From: Bradyrhizobium tropiciagri
GTDB lineage: Bacteria > Pseudomonadota > Alphaproteobacteria > Rhizobiales > Xanthobacteraceae
Length of the DNA: 64,000 nt
Assembly (NCBI RefSeq): GCF_018130545.1
Contig: NZ_JAFCKF010000004.1
Coordinates: forward strand, 445,501-509,500
Direction of reading: 5' to 3'
Position 1 is the first letter of the stretch. The number at the start of each line of letters is the position of its first letter. Both the position numbers and the translations under genes were made by a program. The notes under the pieces are model-generated. The model was not told the DNA's origin and did not search any database. It saw only the letters and a list, made by a program, of their open reading frames with translations. Of this stretch, positions 33,787 to 42,811 are shown piece after piece.

Positions 33787-35415
33787 TCAGTTCTCTACCG
33801 GCTCGCTCAGCCATTGACGGACGATGGAGACGGTTTCGTTCGGATTGCGCTCGGCGAGCTCGCCGACCCGGTGCACGGCCTGGGCGTGGACCTGGCCCTG
33901 GATCTGGGCGACGTCGATCAATTGCGCCGCGCCGCCGCCGGCTGGGATCAGCGCCTGGCCGGTGGCGCCGGCGCTCTCGGCATGGGCTTCGGCGAGTACC
34001 GGCAGGCCGGCGCCGGCCAGCGACGGAATCGCGTCGGCGGCGACGATGCGCTTGACCAGCGGCCGGACCACCATGAACAGCACGACCAACCCGAGCATCA
34101 TCATGACGCCGAGCTCGATGACGTACATCACGTCATCCTTGGTGAATTGCAGCATGCCGAGCAGGCCGGTGGGCTCGGCGATCGGCTGCGCGGTCGGCGG
34201 CTCGGCGAAGCGGAGGTTGACGACCTCGACCTGGTCGCCGCGCTTCTGGTCGAAGCCGATCGCGGAACGGACCAAAGCGGCGATGCGGTCGAGCTGCTCC
34301 TTGGTGCGGTCCTGGTAGACCATCTCGCCTTTTTCGTTCTTGGAATAGGCGCCGTCGACCAGCACCGCGACCGAGATGCGGTTGACGCGGCCGGCCTCGG
34401 TCACCTCGGTCTTGGTGGTGCGGGAAATCTCGTAATTGTTGGTTTCCTCGCTCTTCTTGCTCTGGTCGCGGGCGCGGGCGGCGTTGTCCTGGTTCTGGCC
34501 GCCGGGCAGCTCGTTGGCGACGGTGACCTGGCCGGAATTGTCGGCGGTGAGGCTCGATTCCTCACGGGTCTGGGTCGAGCGCAGCACCCGGCCCTCGGGG
34601 TCGAACTTGTCCGAGGTCTGGGTGATCTTGTTGTAGTCGAAGTCCGCGGAGAGCTGGACGCGGGCGCGGCCGGCGCCGACCACCGAGGAGACGATGTCCT
34701 CGACCTGCTTGCGCATCCGCTTCTCGAAGGCGGCGCGGCGCTCGTCGCCGACGGCGGCATCGGCATCGGACTGGGCGCCGTCTGCGAGCAGCTGGCCGGC
34801 CTCGTCGACGATCGAGACCCGCTGCGGCTTCAGCCCGTTGACCGCGGAAGCGACGACGTGACGGATCGCGCGGATCTGCTGCGGCTCCAGCGAGCCGCGC
34901 ACCCTGAGCACGATCGAGGCGGACGGCTCCGGCGTCTCGCGCGAGAACAGCGGCTTTTCCGGCAGCACGAGGTGGACGCGCGCGGCCTGCACCCGGTCGA
35001 TGGCGCGGATGGTGCGGGCGAGCTCGCCTTCCAGCGCACGTAGATGATTGATGTTCTGGACGAAGCTCGTGGTGCCCAGGGCGTCCGATTTGTCGAAGAT
35101 CTCGTAGCCGACGCCGCCGCCCTTCGGCATGCCGCCCTCGGCGAGCTTCATCCGCAGCCGCGTCACCTTGTCCTTCGGCACCATGATCGCGGCGCCGTCA
35201 TTGCGCAGCTCGAACGGGATCGCCTGGCGCTCCAGTTCCTTGATGATGGCCGAGGAATCCTCGGTCGACAGGTCGGTGAAGAGGGTGGTCATCTGCGGTG
35301 TGGTGACGCGCATGATGACGAACGCAAAGAAACCGATCAGGGCCGCTGTGACCGCAACCATGGCCGCGAGGCGGGCCGCACCAAGACCTCTGAAGAAAGC
35401 AACCAGACTTTGCAC
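33787..35415 (-). CDS. fliF: Flagellar MS-ring protein FliF
   Basis: A 542-residue FliF with a first membrane helix near residues 18-38, a periplasmic YscJ/FliF region ([56 protein letters not shown]), a second helix near 437-460 and a cytoplasmic tail that holds FliG. The GTG at 35415 has GGGGG nine bases upstream; a TTG at 35418 would add one residue. It leads the leftward flagellar operon, with a CtrA-like motif at 35485-35502 upstream. Confidence 0.96.
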   Translation of the reverse strand: MQSLVAFFRGLGAARLAAMVAVTAALIGFFAFVIMRVTTPQMTTLFTDLSTEDSSAIIKELERQAIPFELRNDGAAIMVPKDKVTRLRMKLAEGGMPKGGGVGYEIFDKSDALGTTSFVQNINHLRALEGELARTIRAIDRVQAARVHLVLPEKPLFSRETPEPSASIVLRVRGSLEPQQIRAIRHVVASAVNGLKPQRVSIVDEAGQLLADGAQSDADAAVGDERRAAFEKRMRKQVEDIVSSVVGAGRARVQLSADFDYNKITQTSDKFDPEGRVLRSTQTREESSLTADNSGQVTVANELPGGQNQDNAARARDQSKKSEETNNYEISRTTKTEVTEAGRVNRISVAVLVDGAYSKNEKGEMVYQDRTKEQLDRIAALVRSAIGFDQKRGDQVEVVNLRFAEPPTAQPIAEPTGLLGMLQFTKDDVMYVIELGVMMMLGLVVLFMVVRPLVKRIVAADAIPSLAGAGLPVLAEAHAESAGATGQALIPAGGGAAQLIDVAQIQGQVHAQAVHRVGELAERNPNETVSIVRQWLSEPVEN

Positions 35416-35484
35416 CAACGGCCCCCAGGGATTCGGCCCACGCGGGTCCGACTGGGCAAATATTGCCTAGGGTATGGTTTCCAT

Positions 35485-35502
35485 ATGGTTAACGAAGGTT
35501 AA
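35485..35502 (-). promoter_or_regulatory. CtrA-like site upstream of fliF
   Basis: On the minus strand the sequence reads TTAACCTTCGTTAACCAT, two TTAAC elements with a TTAACCAT end that matches the CtrA half-site. The spacing between TTAA elements is six, not the canonical seven. It is 70 bp before fliF. Given sciP next door, control by CtrA is a reasonable inference. Confidence 0.5.
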
Positions 35503-35530
35503 GAACCGCGGCTAAAACGCGGACATGAAA

Positions 35531-35561
35531 AAAACCGGCTTCGCAAAGCGAGGCCGGTTTT
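35531..35561. terminator. Bidirectional terminator after sciP
   Basis: AAAACCGGC (35531-35539) and GCCGGTTTT (35553-35561) bracket a loop containing TTCGC...GCGA. It lies 27 bp downstream of the sciP stop and 115 bp before fliF, isolating the two transcripts. Confidence 0.85.
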
Positions 35562-35588
35562 CTTCAAATGCCGCAGTTTGCGCGAAAC

Positions 35589-35864
35589 TTACTGCCGGTA
35601 CTGCTGGATACGTGTGGTGCGCAGTCCGGCCAAACCATGCTGGTCGATCGAGAACTGCCAGGAAAGGAATTCGTCGACGGTCAGCGTGTAGCGGCTGCAG
35701 GCCTCCTCAAGGGAGAGCAGACCGCCGCGGACCGCAGCGACAACTTCGGCCTTGCGGCGGATGACCCACCGTTTGGTACCGGGGGCCGGCAAATCCGCAA
35801 TCGTTAACGGGCTGCCGTCAGGCCCGATGACGTATTTCACCCTCGGGCGATGGGGTTCTGTCAT
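35589..35864 (-). CDS. sciP: CtrA inhibitor SciP (DUF1153)
   Basis: A 91-residue DUF1153 protein. KYVIGPDGSPLTIADLPAPG, RWVIRRKAEVVAAVRGGLLS and the HTH-like LEEACSRYTLTVDEFLSWQ are close to Caulobacter SciP, which binds CtrA and blocks transcription at CtrA promoters in G1. The ATG at 35864 matches the family start. It is followed by its own terminator and then by the fliF operon on the same strand, linking cell-cycle and flagellar control. Confidence 0.93.
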   Translation of the reverse strand: MTEPHRPRVKYVIGPDGSPLTIADLPAPGTKRWVIRRKAEVVAAVRGGLLSLEEACSRYTLTVDEFLSWQFSIDQHGLAGLRTTRIQQYRQ

Positions 35865-36386
35865 GGCGTACTCACAAACTCTCAACCACTGAACTCGCGA
35901 GTGGTAACCTACGCCCACCGGTTTAAAATTTGCCTAAGCCCAAGCGTTCAATACGAATCTCGTTGGAACAGCCGGGAACTGGGGGGCGGCGAGGGGGCGG
36001 ATTGGCCGTCGGACGCCGCGGCCGCTGCCGGTTTTTACGGGGAGGGAACCCATCCGCCGGTGCGTCCCTCACACCCCTTCCGCGAAATTCTGACGCACAA
36101 CGCATCGATGTAATGTGAGGCGAGCACACCGGTAAGGCTCCCTCCCCCCCTTGAGGGGAGGGTTGGAGAGAGGGGTAAGGCCCGGGCGAGATGATCGATT
36201 TGAGACTTGCTCTCGCAATCTCGGCTACGCGCCACGTTCCATGTCGAAAGTGGTGTCCGCATCTCGTTCACCGATCCTTGATCGTCATATCGCCACCGCG
36301 CGTAACCATGCGCCTTTGCGTGCGTAGAAGAGGATGTCCGCTCACCGCCGGTGGGCGCTTCCAATCCTTCCATCCGAGCCCTTGTC
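35865..36386. other. Gene-free region with GC hairpin repeat
   Basis: No convincing gene seen on either strand. It contains the sciP upstream region, a poly-G/C hairpin at 36140-36162 and then AT-balanced sequence leading to the hydrolase gene. Short frames here lack ribosome sites. Confidence 0.5.
36140..36162. repeat. CCCTCCCC/GGGGAGGG hairpin repeat
   Basis: CCCTCCCC (36140-36147), CCCTTGA, GGGGAGGG (36155-36162) form a perfect 8-bp stem. It is the core of a common Bradyrhizobium-type intergenic element. The imperfect stem at 3555-3580 may be a distant relative. Confidence 0.5.
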
Positions 36387-37166
36387 ATGATGATGAACAG
36401 ACGGACTTTCTCGACTGCCTTGCTTGCCGGCGCGGCAGCTTCATTGGTGTCCTCGCGTGGCTTCGCCGCAACCACGCCGCCGGTGAAGGCGCGCAACGTC
36501 GTGCTGGTGCACGGCCTGTTCGCCGACGGCTCGTGCTGGTCCGAAGTCATTCCGCGCTTGCAGGCGGCCGGGCTCAATGTGACGTCGGTGCAGAATCCGC
36601 TGACCACGCTGCCGGACGCGGTCGCCTCGGCGCAGCGCGTGCTCGATCGCCAGGATGGACCGACCGTCCTCGTCGGCCATTCCTTCTCCGGCATGATCGT
36701 CACCGAGGTCGGCGTGCATCCGAATGTGTCCGCGCTGGTCTATGTCGCGGCGCGCGCGCCCGATGCGGATGAGGATTACACCGCGCTTGCAAAAACCTAT
36801 CCGACGCCTCCGGCAAGCGCCGGTATCGTGTTCGATGGCGATGAGGGCCGCTTGAGCGAAGCGGCGTTCCTGCGCGATTTCGCCGGCGACCTGCCGGAAG
36901 CAAAAGCAAAGGTGCTCTATGCCGTGCAGCAGCCGTTCCACAAGCAACTGCTGACCGGCAAGACCAGCCACGCCGCCTGGCGCAGCAAGCCGAGCTATTA
37001 CGCCGTCTCGACCGAGGACCGCACCATCAATCCGGATCTCGAACGCTTCATGGCGAAGCGGATGGGCGCCACCACGATCGAGGTGAAGGCGAGTCATCTC
37101 GCATTGATCTCGCAGCCCGAGCCGATTGCGCGGTTGATCCTCGCCGCCGCGGGACAGGCGGAGTGA
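36387..37166 (+). CDS. Exported alpha/beta hydrolase
   Basis: A 259-residue alpha/beta-hydrolase. The oxyanion HG motif (VVLVHGLFADGSCWSEVI) is followed by the nucleophile elbow VGHSFSG (Ser99) and a final SHLALISQPEPIARLI with the catalytic His. The N-terminus MMMNRRTFSTALLAGAAASL is Tat-like (RR followed by a hydrophobic stretch), so export to the periplasm is likely. It resembles hydrolases of the esterase / AB-hydrolase_6 group; the substrate is unknown. It has its own terminator at 37199. Confidence 0.9.
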   Translation: MMMNRRTFSTALLAGAAASLVSSRGFAATTPPVKARNVVLVHGLFADGSCWSEVIPRLQAAGLNVTSVQNPLTTLPDAVASAQRVLDRQDGPTVLVGHSFSGMIVTEVGVHPNVSALVYVAARAPDADEDYTALAKTYPTPPASAGIVFDGDEGRLSEAAFLRDFAGDLPEAKAKVLYAVQQPFHKQLLTGKTSHAAWRSKPSYYAVSTEDRTINPDLERFMAKRMGATTIEVKASHLALISQPEPIARLILAAAGQAE

Positions 37167-37198
37167 GTGTCGGTTGCTCCGCGCGTCGCTAACGCAAC

Positions 37199-37234
37199 GG
37201 CCCCGGAAACGTAGAGACGTCTCCGGGGCCATTT
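37199..37234 (+). terminator. Terminator of the hydrolase gene
   Basis: GGCCCCGGA (37199-37207) and TCCGGGGCC (37222-37230), followed by ATTTTG: a strong 9-bp GC stem. It lies between the convergent hydrolase and the Gly-rich protein gene. Confidence 0.8.
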
Positions 37235-37245
37235 TGCATGCGCGC

Positions 37246-38979
37246 CTAAAGGATATGCGCGCCGTGGCTGTTGAGAATGCCGTGGTCGCCCGTGATCGGG
37301 ATCAGGTCATGGACCACGGCATCGACGTCGATCGGCGCGCTTGTCGTATTGCCGGAGGCGATGTTGCCGGACAACGCGTGGCTGAGATTGAGCCCGCCGA
37401 GCAGATTGCCAACCAGCCCATCCGTTCCGGTCCCGCCGAGCGAGGGAATGCTGAGCGGGCTATTGCTGCCGGTCAGCGCGCCGAGATCGAGCAGATGCGG
37501 ACCGTTGGCGCCGACATCGACGGCGTTGACCTCGACGGTGTGATGATCGCCCGAGGTTGGCGCAGCCAGGATATCGATCGCCTGTCCGTTTGGCTGGGTC
37601 GGACCAACGTCGAGCGTGACCAGATGCCCGCTGTTCGGATTGCTGAGGCTGCCGACGATGCCGCCGAGCAATCCGCCGTCATTGGCATTGTTGCCGCCAT
37701 TCGCCGTCACCAGCGGCAGGCTTTGTAGATCATGGCCGACGTTCTGGATCAGATTGTCGATCGGATTGGCCGGGTCGTCTTGTCCGTTGACGACGCCGGT
37801 CAACAGATTCGCCGGCACGGCATCGAGCGCATGCACGGTATCGGTGAGGTCGGCGCCGAGATGCGTCACCGCGTCGGTGGTGTGACCAGCCAGGACCTCG
37901 CTGGGCGTGTTGAGCAAATCGGTCACGAGATTCGAGTGTCCGTCGGTCGCAGGCGCGGCACCGAGCTGGCCCAGCCCGACAGTGCCGGCGAGATTGGTGA
38001 CGTCGTGAACCAGATTGTCGAGCCCGGCCTCGTGGCCGATCGTCGTGAGAAGGCCGCTCGCGTCGGACGCGGCGCCGTTGACCGCGTTCAACACGGGTTG
38101 CAGCAGCCCGCCTTGTCCGGCGAGCGTCAGGCCGCTGTTCTGGCCGAGACCGGCCGGGATCGCGCCGATCGCATTCACGGTGTCGGTGAGGTCGGTGCCG
38201 AGATTCGCCACGGCGTCTGACGTGTGACCTGACAGAACTTCTCCTGGTGTGTTGAGCAGGTCGGTCAGAAGATTGGAGTGCCCGTCGGCCGCCGGCGCAG
38301 CGCCGAGCTGCCCGAGCCCGACTGTGCCGGCGAGGCCGGTGACGTCGCCGACCGTGCTGTCCAGTCCGGCCTGGTGGCCGATCGTGGTGAGAAGACCGCC
38401 GGCGTTGGACGCGGCGGCATTGATCGGGTTCAGCACGGGTTGCAGCAATCCGTCCTGTCCGGCGAGCACAAGGCCGTTACCGAGGCCCGGCAATCCGCCG
38501 CTTCCGGAGCCGCCGCCCGACGACGTGCCGCCACCTGCAGAGGTGCCGCCGCCCGAAGTGCCGCCATCCGTTCCGCCGCCAGCTGACGTGCCGCTGCCCG
38601 AGCCGCCGCCACCTGACGTGCCACCGCCCGAAGCGCCGCTGCCTGAAGATCCGTCGCCGCCTCCTGCCTGTTGTCCGGTGCCGCCATTCGTTCCCCCGCC
38701 CGCGGAGGTGCCGCCACCCGAGCCACCTCCACCCGAGCTGCCACTGCCCGAAGCGCCACCGCCCGTACCGCCCGAGGAGCTGCCGGCGCCGCTACCCGAT
38801 GCGCCTGAACCCGCTGACCCTGACATGCCGCCCGAGCCACCGCTGCCGTCATCCGCGCCGCCACCGCCGGCGGATTGTCCTGACGATCCGGAGCTGCTTG
38901 ATCCGGACGAAGAGCCTGCTGAAGAGGTGCCCTGGCCCATAGCCTGATACTGATCAGCATACGCATTCGGGTCGTTCAT
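37246..38979 (-). CDS. Gly/Ser-rich repeat protein, putative surface or secreted
   Basis: A 577-residue protein with three parts. Residues 1-37 are Ser-rich. Residues 38-162 are almost pure Gly/Ser/Thr with TSAGGGT-type units. Residues 168-394 are two tandem copies of a 114-residue module; LAGQ.GLLQPVLN and LLTTIGH recur exactly 114 residues apart, and GLGQLGAAPA and DLLNTP also recur. The C-terminal 180 residues are acidic and Asn/Gly-rich, ending HGILNSHGAHIL. There is no Sec signal, as in proteins exported by type I secretion, though no nonapeptide RTX repeats are seen. It could be an adhesin-like or matrix protein; the function is not known. Confidence 0.75.
   Translation of the reverse strand: MNDPNAYADQYQAMGQGTSSAGSSSGSSSSGSSGQSAGGGGADDGSGGSGGMSGSAGSGASGSGAGSSSGGTGGGASGSGSSGGGGSGGGTSAGGGTNGGTGQQAGGGDGSSGSGASGGGTSGGGGSGSGTSAGGGTDGGTSGGGTSAGGGTSSGGGSGSGGLPGLGNGLVLAGQDGLLQPVLNPINAAASNAGGLLTTIGHQAGLDSTVGDVTGLAGTVGLGQLGAAPAADGHSNLLTDLLNTPGEVLSGHTSDAVANLGTDLTDTVNAIGAIPAGLGQNSGLTLAGQGGLLQPVLNAVNGAASDASGLLTTIGHEAGLDNLVHDVTNLAGTVGLGQLGAAPATDGHSNLVTDLLNTPSEVLAGHTTDAVTHLGADLTDTVHALDAVPANLLTGVVNGQDDPANPIDNLIQNVGHDLQSLPLVTANGGNNANDGGLLGGIVGSLSNPNSGHLVTLDVGPTQPNGQAIDILAAPTSGDHHTVEVNAVDVGANGPHLLDLGALTGSNSPLSIPSLGGTGTDGLVGNLLGGLNLSHALSGNIASGNTTSAPIDVDAVVHDLIPITGDHGILNSHGAHIL
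37798..38478 (-). repeat. Tandem 342-bp duplication inside the Gly-rich gene
   Basis: Two copies, 38137-38478 and 37798-38136, encode the 114-residue module of the Gly-rich protein. Diverged codons between the copies show that it is not a very recent duplication, while the exact protein spacing shows that its length is under selection. Confidence 0.75.
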
Positions 38980-39104
38980 GAGGTTGCCTCCGTGTTGCGT
39001 CTAACCGGAGCCAAAACCGAAGCCTGAACGGAATGGTTGCGTCGCGAATGCGTGAGGGCCCGAACGTGGCAAACAGCCGATGTCCACCGCGATTCAAATT
39101 TTCA

Positions 39105-40340
39105 TCAAGGGCAGTACGTTGATGGCGTGGGGACGATTGTCAGCCGTGGAGCTGGAGCAGTCCTGCGGGCGCGATCCTCGCCTTTCAGTTCCCGATCAAC
39201 TGCGCCTGCCGCAGGCTTGCGCTTGGCGCCCAGCGCGTTCAGGAGCGCCGCGGCGACGACCATCACCAGGACGCCGCCGAGGCTGAGCGCGATCTGCATC
39301 GAAACCCGGTTCGAGATGTCGAACACATCCAACTGGCTGACCAGCGCGAGCAGCACGCCGAGACAATAGATCGGCAGCGAATTTTCCCCACAACACCGCG
39401 CGCCGCGCAGCACCGGCGTCGATAGCCCGCGCCAGCCCGCCGGAACGAGCCACAGCGCCACGATCGCAAGAGCCAGGAAATGAAGCAGCCGCAACGGGCT
39501 CAGATTCGATTTGTCCAAGGGCAACAGGTGATCCGTCAAGGTCTGCAGCGCCGGCGACCCGATGTCATGGCCGCGCGCAACGATCAGCCCGACCACCAGA
39601 TAGAGAACGGAAACCACCAGCGCAGAGCGCGACATCACCCATGTTCGGATCTTGTCGCCCTCGATGACGTACCACGCACCCAGCACGACCAACAGCTGCC
39701 AGGCGAGCGGATTGAAGAACCAGACGCCGTTGGGCCATGCCGGAACTCTCCAGCCAAACACCTGCACCAGCGCATAGAGCGACAACGAAAGGCCAAGCGT
39801 TGCGTTTGGTGTCCGCAGCAACAGCCACAACAGCGGCGCGAACAGGACGTGACAGATCACAAACACCGGCAACACGTCGGTGTTGACAGGGCGGTATTGC
39901 AGCATCGCGGCGTGCGCAAATGCCGCACCCGGATGTTCGAACAGAATCCGCGTATTGCTGTCGTCAGCAAGATCACCGCTGCCCGCAACGTAGACGAGGA
40001 CGGCGCAAGCGAGCGTAAGCAGGAGGAAGGCGGCGTAGATGTCCCATCCCCGCCGCAGCGAACGGCCGATCATGCCTTGCCAGCCATCCCGCTGCCGCGT
40101 CCTGCCGTAGGCCAGCGCGCATGTCACGCCCGAGATGAACATGAATATCTCGGCGGCGTCGCAGAAGCCGTAATTGCGCAACGTGAGCCAGCTCCCGACG
40201 TTGTTGGGAACGTGGTCGAGAAAGATCCACCATAATGCGATGCCGCGGCAGACGTCGATGCGCGGGTCGCGGCCAGTCGATCTGAACACCAGCGGAGTTT
40301 CGCCGATCAATCGCTTCGATGTGTGGATTCGATCATGCAT
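39105..40340 (-). CDS. OpgC-like membrane acyltransferase
   Basis: A 411-residue polytopic protein with about ten helices. DPRIDVCRGIALWWIFLDHV and the following FCDAAEIFMFISGVTCALAY are the OpgC (osmoregulated periplasmic glucan succinylation) signature, with the His-Val-Pro-Asn motif after the first helix. It would add acyl or succinyl groups to glucans or similar polymers on the periplasmic side. ATG 40340 is chosen at MHDRIHTSKR. The gene is divergent from nothing obvious and 125 bp from the Gly-rich gene start. Confidence 0.88.
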   Translation of the reverse strand: MHDRIHTSKRLIGETPLVFRSTGRDPRIDVCRGIALWWIFLDHVPNNVGSWLTLRNYGFCDAAEIFMFISGVTCALAYGRTRQRDGWQGMIGRSLRRGWDIYAAFLLLTLACAVLVYVAGSGDLADDSNTRILFEHPGAAFAHAAMLQYRPVNTDVLPVFVICHVLFAPLLWLLLRTPNATLGLSLSLYALVQVFGWRVPAWPNGVWFFNPLAWQLLVVLGAWYVIEGDKIRTWVMSRSALVVSVLYLVVGLIVARGHDIGSPALQTLTDHLLPLDKSNLSPLRLLHFLALAIVALWLVPAGWRGLSTPVLRGARCCGENSLPIYCLGVLLALVSQLDVFDISNRVSMQIALSLGGVLVMVVAAALLNALGAKRKPAAGAVDRELKGEDRARRTAPAPRLTIVPTPSTYCP

Positions 40341-40465
40341 CTGTCGATCTGTCTGGCGTGCGCACGGCCTCAAGCGGCATCGGTCTATGTGAAGCTCCCG
40401 GGGGCCCCGAGGCGTGCGCGTGCCGGACTAGCCTCCGGCGTAACCAATGGGATTGTGCGCTTCAG

Positions 40466-40645
40466 CTACCCGAGGGTTGGCGGCGCTTCCGCCGGCCAGC
40501 CACGATCAAGGGGCGCGGCCGGGTCGCCGTCTTGCGGCGGCGGCTGCAAGACGTCGCCGATGACGGGTATCAAAAGCTGCTTCCTCATTTCGGCGAGGCG
40601 AGCGCGACAGAATTCATGATAGAGCATGTCGAATATGGTGGACAT
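40466..40645 (-). CDS. Small hypothetical protein
   Basis: A 59-residue ORF. It starts MSTIFDMLYHEFCRARLAEM, continues with a basic amphipathic helix (RKQLLIPVIG) and ends Pro-rich. AAGG lies nine bases before the ATG. The length, helix and basic face look like the small DNA- or protein-binding peptides found between genes in Bradyrhizobium. It is 125 bp upstream of the OpgC gene on the same strand and may be co-transcribed. Not assigned. Confidence 0.55.
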   Translation of the reverse strand: MSTIFDMLYHEFCRARLAEMRKQLLIPVIGDVLQPPPQDGDPAAPLDRGWPAEAPPTLG

Positions 40646-41190
40646 GATCGAACGCCTTCTTGATCACTAAGGTTGACTTCCCACGTGACAGATTTCGACC
40701 ATTTCAACCGGCGGCCAAAAGCCAACAGTGCCGCAGGCATTTATGTCCGACGAATTCTGCTAGCGATTTGGCTGAGCAGCGAAATAAAATCGGTATCAGC
40801 AATCTTTCATAGTAGCCTGTCCGCGGATCGGTAAGCCGGATCGATTGCGAACAGGGACGCGAGTCCGATTTGCACTTGCACGCCGCCCGGGATGTCCAAT
40901 GAATCCGATGGCGGCAATTAGAGATAGTGCCATCGCGACCGGCTCCTCTTAAGGGAGAAAATTGCGCCGCGACTTTCGCGATCAGTATAAACGTAATAGT
41001 CTGACCGACAGGTGAACCAGTTCACATCTATATCGATCGCAGGCCATTAGGTTAGCAGATCGACGGCATGACTTCTTGGACATGTGCGCACGGATCGAGA
41101 GAAGACCGGTGCGCGATTGCAAAATGCAGTCAATTTTTGTGGTGTGCCGTAGCATTTCATTCGGATGTTCTGTGAAGTCTGGAGGTCCCC
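40646..41190. other. Gene-free AT-richer region
   Basis: 545 bp with no credible gene. Base composition is lower in GC than either side. It contains the dyad at 41012-41025 and should hold the promoter of the AraC gene at 41191. No RNA gene is recognised. Confidence 0.5.
41012..41025. promoter_or_regulatory. Dyad upstream of AraC gene
   Basis: GTGAAC-CA-GTTCAC is a 6-2-6 dyad 166 bp before the AraC start. It could be an operator for this or another regulator. It is short, so chance is not excluded. Confidence 0.35.
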
Positions 41191-42168
41191 ATGCCTACGG
41201 ACGCAGCCGATTTCATATCGTATCGATTTTCGACGCGCGATCTTCCGGAGCGGATTCGCATTCCCGCATGGCGCGAGCACTTTGGGCGATGCGTCGTGCA
41301 TGCCGATATCGAGCCTCTGTCACGTATCCCGCTCCAGGCCGATGCCTCGCTGCAAGTGGTGCACGGCTTGCGCATGCTCGCGCTGAAGGGCACGTCGATG
41401 TGCTTCAGGCGTTTGCAGGCAAACCTTGCTGACGGCGATGATTCCGTCGGCATGATCTTCTGCTCTCCCGGCAGCAGCCAGATGTCGCAGCGTGGCCGCG
41501 ACGTCGAGCTGCGCACGGGCGATGCGATCGCAATTCTGCATTCGGAGCCCGCCAGCGTGACCTATGTCGATGGATTGCAATTCGGCCTGGCCATTCCGCG
41601 CGAGGCGCTCGAGCAGCGCCTCTCGAACGTCGAAAGCCTGGTCATGCGGCCGATCGGACACCGCACAGAAGCCTTCCGGTTGTTCACGGCCTATCTGAAG
41701 TCGGCGCTCAAGGCGCGAGCACTGACGGCGCCCAAACTTCGTCGTACGGTCGTGACCCACATCCACGATCTCGTCGCGCTCGCGCTCGACGAATGTCCTG
41801 CTCTGGGCGAGAGCAGCGCGAGCGCCGTGGTGGCCGCACGGCACGACGCGGCACTCGACTACATAGCCATCCACTTCCAGGAGCCCGGGCTCAACGTTCA
41901 AGCGGTCGCACGCTGTCAGGGCATCTCGTCTCGCTACCTGCAGCGCCTGATGGCGTCATCGGGAACATCGTTCACCGAACGCTTGAATGAATTGCGTCTG
42001 CAGCGGGCGCTCGAGTTGCTGACCGAGACCGAGGCCAGGGACCGGCGAATTTCCGATATCGCGCTGGAGGTCGGCTTCTCGGATGTTTCTTATTTCAATC
42101 GCCTGTTCCGGACGCGTTTCGGAGATTCTCCACGCGGTGTTCGGCTCGCCCGAAAGGCGGCTCATTGA
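41191..42168 (+). CDS. AraC-family transcriptional regulator
   Basis: A 325-residue regulator with an N-terminal cupin-like ligand domain and a C-terminal AraC/XylS HTH pair. The HTH contains LNVQAVARCQGISSRYLQRL and RRISDIALEVGFSDVSYFNR, ending with LFRTRFGDSPRGVR. GGAGGT stands six bases before the ATG. The gene stands alone, between an AT-rich gap and the fliK/flgD block. Target unknown. Confidence 0.92.
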   Translation: MPTDAADFISYRFSTRDLPERIRIPAWREHFGRCVVHADIEPLSRIPLQADASLQVVHGLRMLALKGTSMCFRRLQANLADGDDSVGMIFCSPGSSQMSQRGRDVELRTGDAIAILHSEPASVTYVDGLQFGLAIPREALEQRLSNVESLVMRPIGHRTEAFRLFTAYLKSALKARALTAPKLRRTVVTHIHDLVALALDECPALGESSASAVVAARHDAALDYIAIHFQEPGLNVQAVARCQGISSRYLQRLMASSGTSFTERLNELRLQRALELLTETEARDRRISDIALEVGFSDVSYFNRLFRTRFGDSPRGVRLARKAAH

Positions 42169-42216
42169 TCGATTGATGGAAGAGACAGCGCGCTGCGCTC
42201 TATCCATCCCAAGAGC

Positions 42217-42399
42217 TCACTCGCCAGGAGCCGGCGGTAGCCGCTCCCTCAGCACAGCAATCTCGAGCATCACGGTGATGGCGATGGTCCTGAGGCGCGC
42301 ATTCTCGACCATTGTCTCGGCAAGCTGCGGGGGCGTTGCCACCGCATGCGGCGGAGCGGTCTTTGAAGTATCTGGCGGTGTCGGGCGTGTCGGGGTCAC
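42217..42399 (-). CDS. Possible small coiled-coil protein
   Basis: A 60-residue ORF with GTG start. The N-terminal 25 residues are Pro/Thr-rich, and the rest forms one helix (LAETMVENARLRTIAITVML, then EIAVLRERL) suitable for a coiled coil. The ribosome site is weak. It is included because the helix is well formed and the antisense frames are poor; it may be spurious. Confidence 0.35.
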   Translation of the reverse strand: MTPTRPTPPDTSKTAPPHAVATPPQLAETMVENARLRTIAITVMLEIAVLRERLPPAPGE

Positions 42400-42811
42400 G
42401 GGCTAACTCTTGCCGGCGGTCAAGCGCGCAGCCTCGGTAGCTGCGGAGTTTTAAGGCGGAATCGACGCTCAAGCACGGAGCACGAGGATAGCGCCCGCTT
42501 GCTTACAGGCAGCTTACATGTGTCAATTTATTGCTGACGTATGTCCGTTGATATGGGCCTGCGGCGCGGACGATTCATGTCGAGAATACGAAGTTACGAC
42601 TCACCGGCCGCGCAACACATTCGGTGTCGTCCGGGCCTTGAGCCGGGACCCATAACCACGAATGCGAATTGGCTTGCAGAGCTGTAGCTACAGCTCATTT
42701 CAACAACGCTAGCCTGTGGTTATGGGTCCCTGCTTCCGCAGGGACGACAGCCGGGTATGTCGCGCGGCTGTTGCCTGCTCGGGCCGATGCGCATAGCGCC
42801 AGCAGGTGCGA
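42400..42811. other. Gene-free region with cruciform repeat
   Basis: No gene seen. The main content is the nested inverted repeat at 42645-42730, between the small ORF above and flgD. Confidence 0.5.
42645..42730. repeat. Nested inverted repeat (cruciform type)
   Basis: Outer arms GGGACCCATAACCAC (42645-42659) and GTGGTTATGGGTCCC (42716-42730) are exact reverse complements. Inside lies a perfect 18-bp palindrome GAGCTGTAGCTACAGCTC (42679-42696). The design is that of a mobile palindromic element, lying 82 bp downstream of the flgD stop. Confidence 0.75.

Noticed and set aside
37798-38478. Repetitive DNA considered as a possible CRISPR or tandem array
   Set aside because: It is a two-copy, 342-bp coding duplication with protein-level register; no short spacers or identical direct repeats. 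No CRISPR array was seen anywhere in the window.
38249-38947. Pro-rich plus-strand frame opposite the Gly/Ser-rich protein
   Set aside because: The reverse complement of Gly codons gives Pro; the Gly-rich strand has the ordered 114-residue duplication and so is the coding one.
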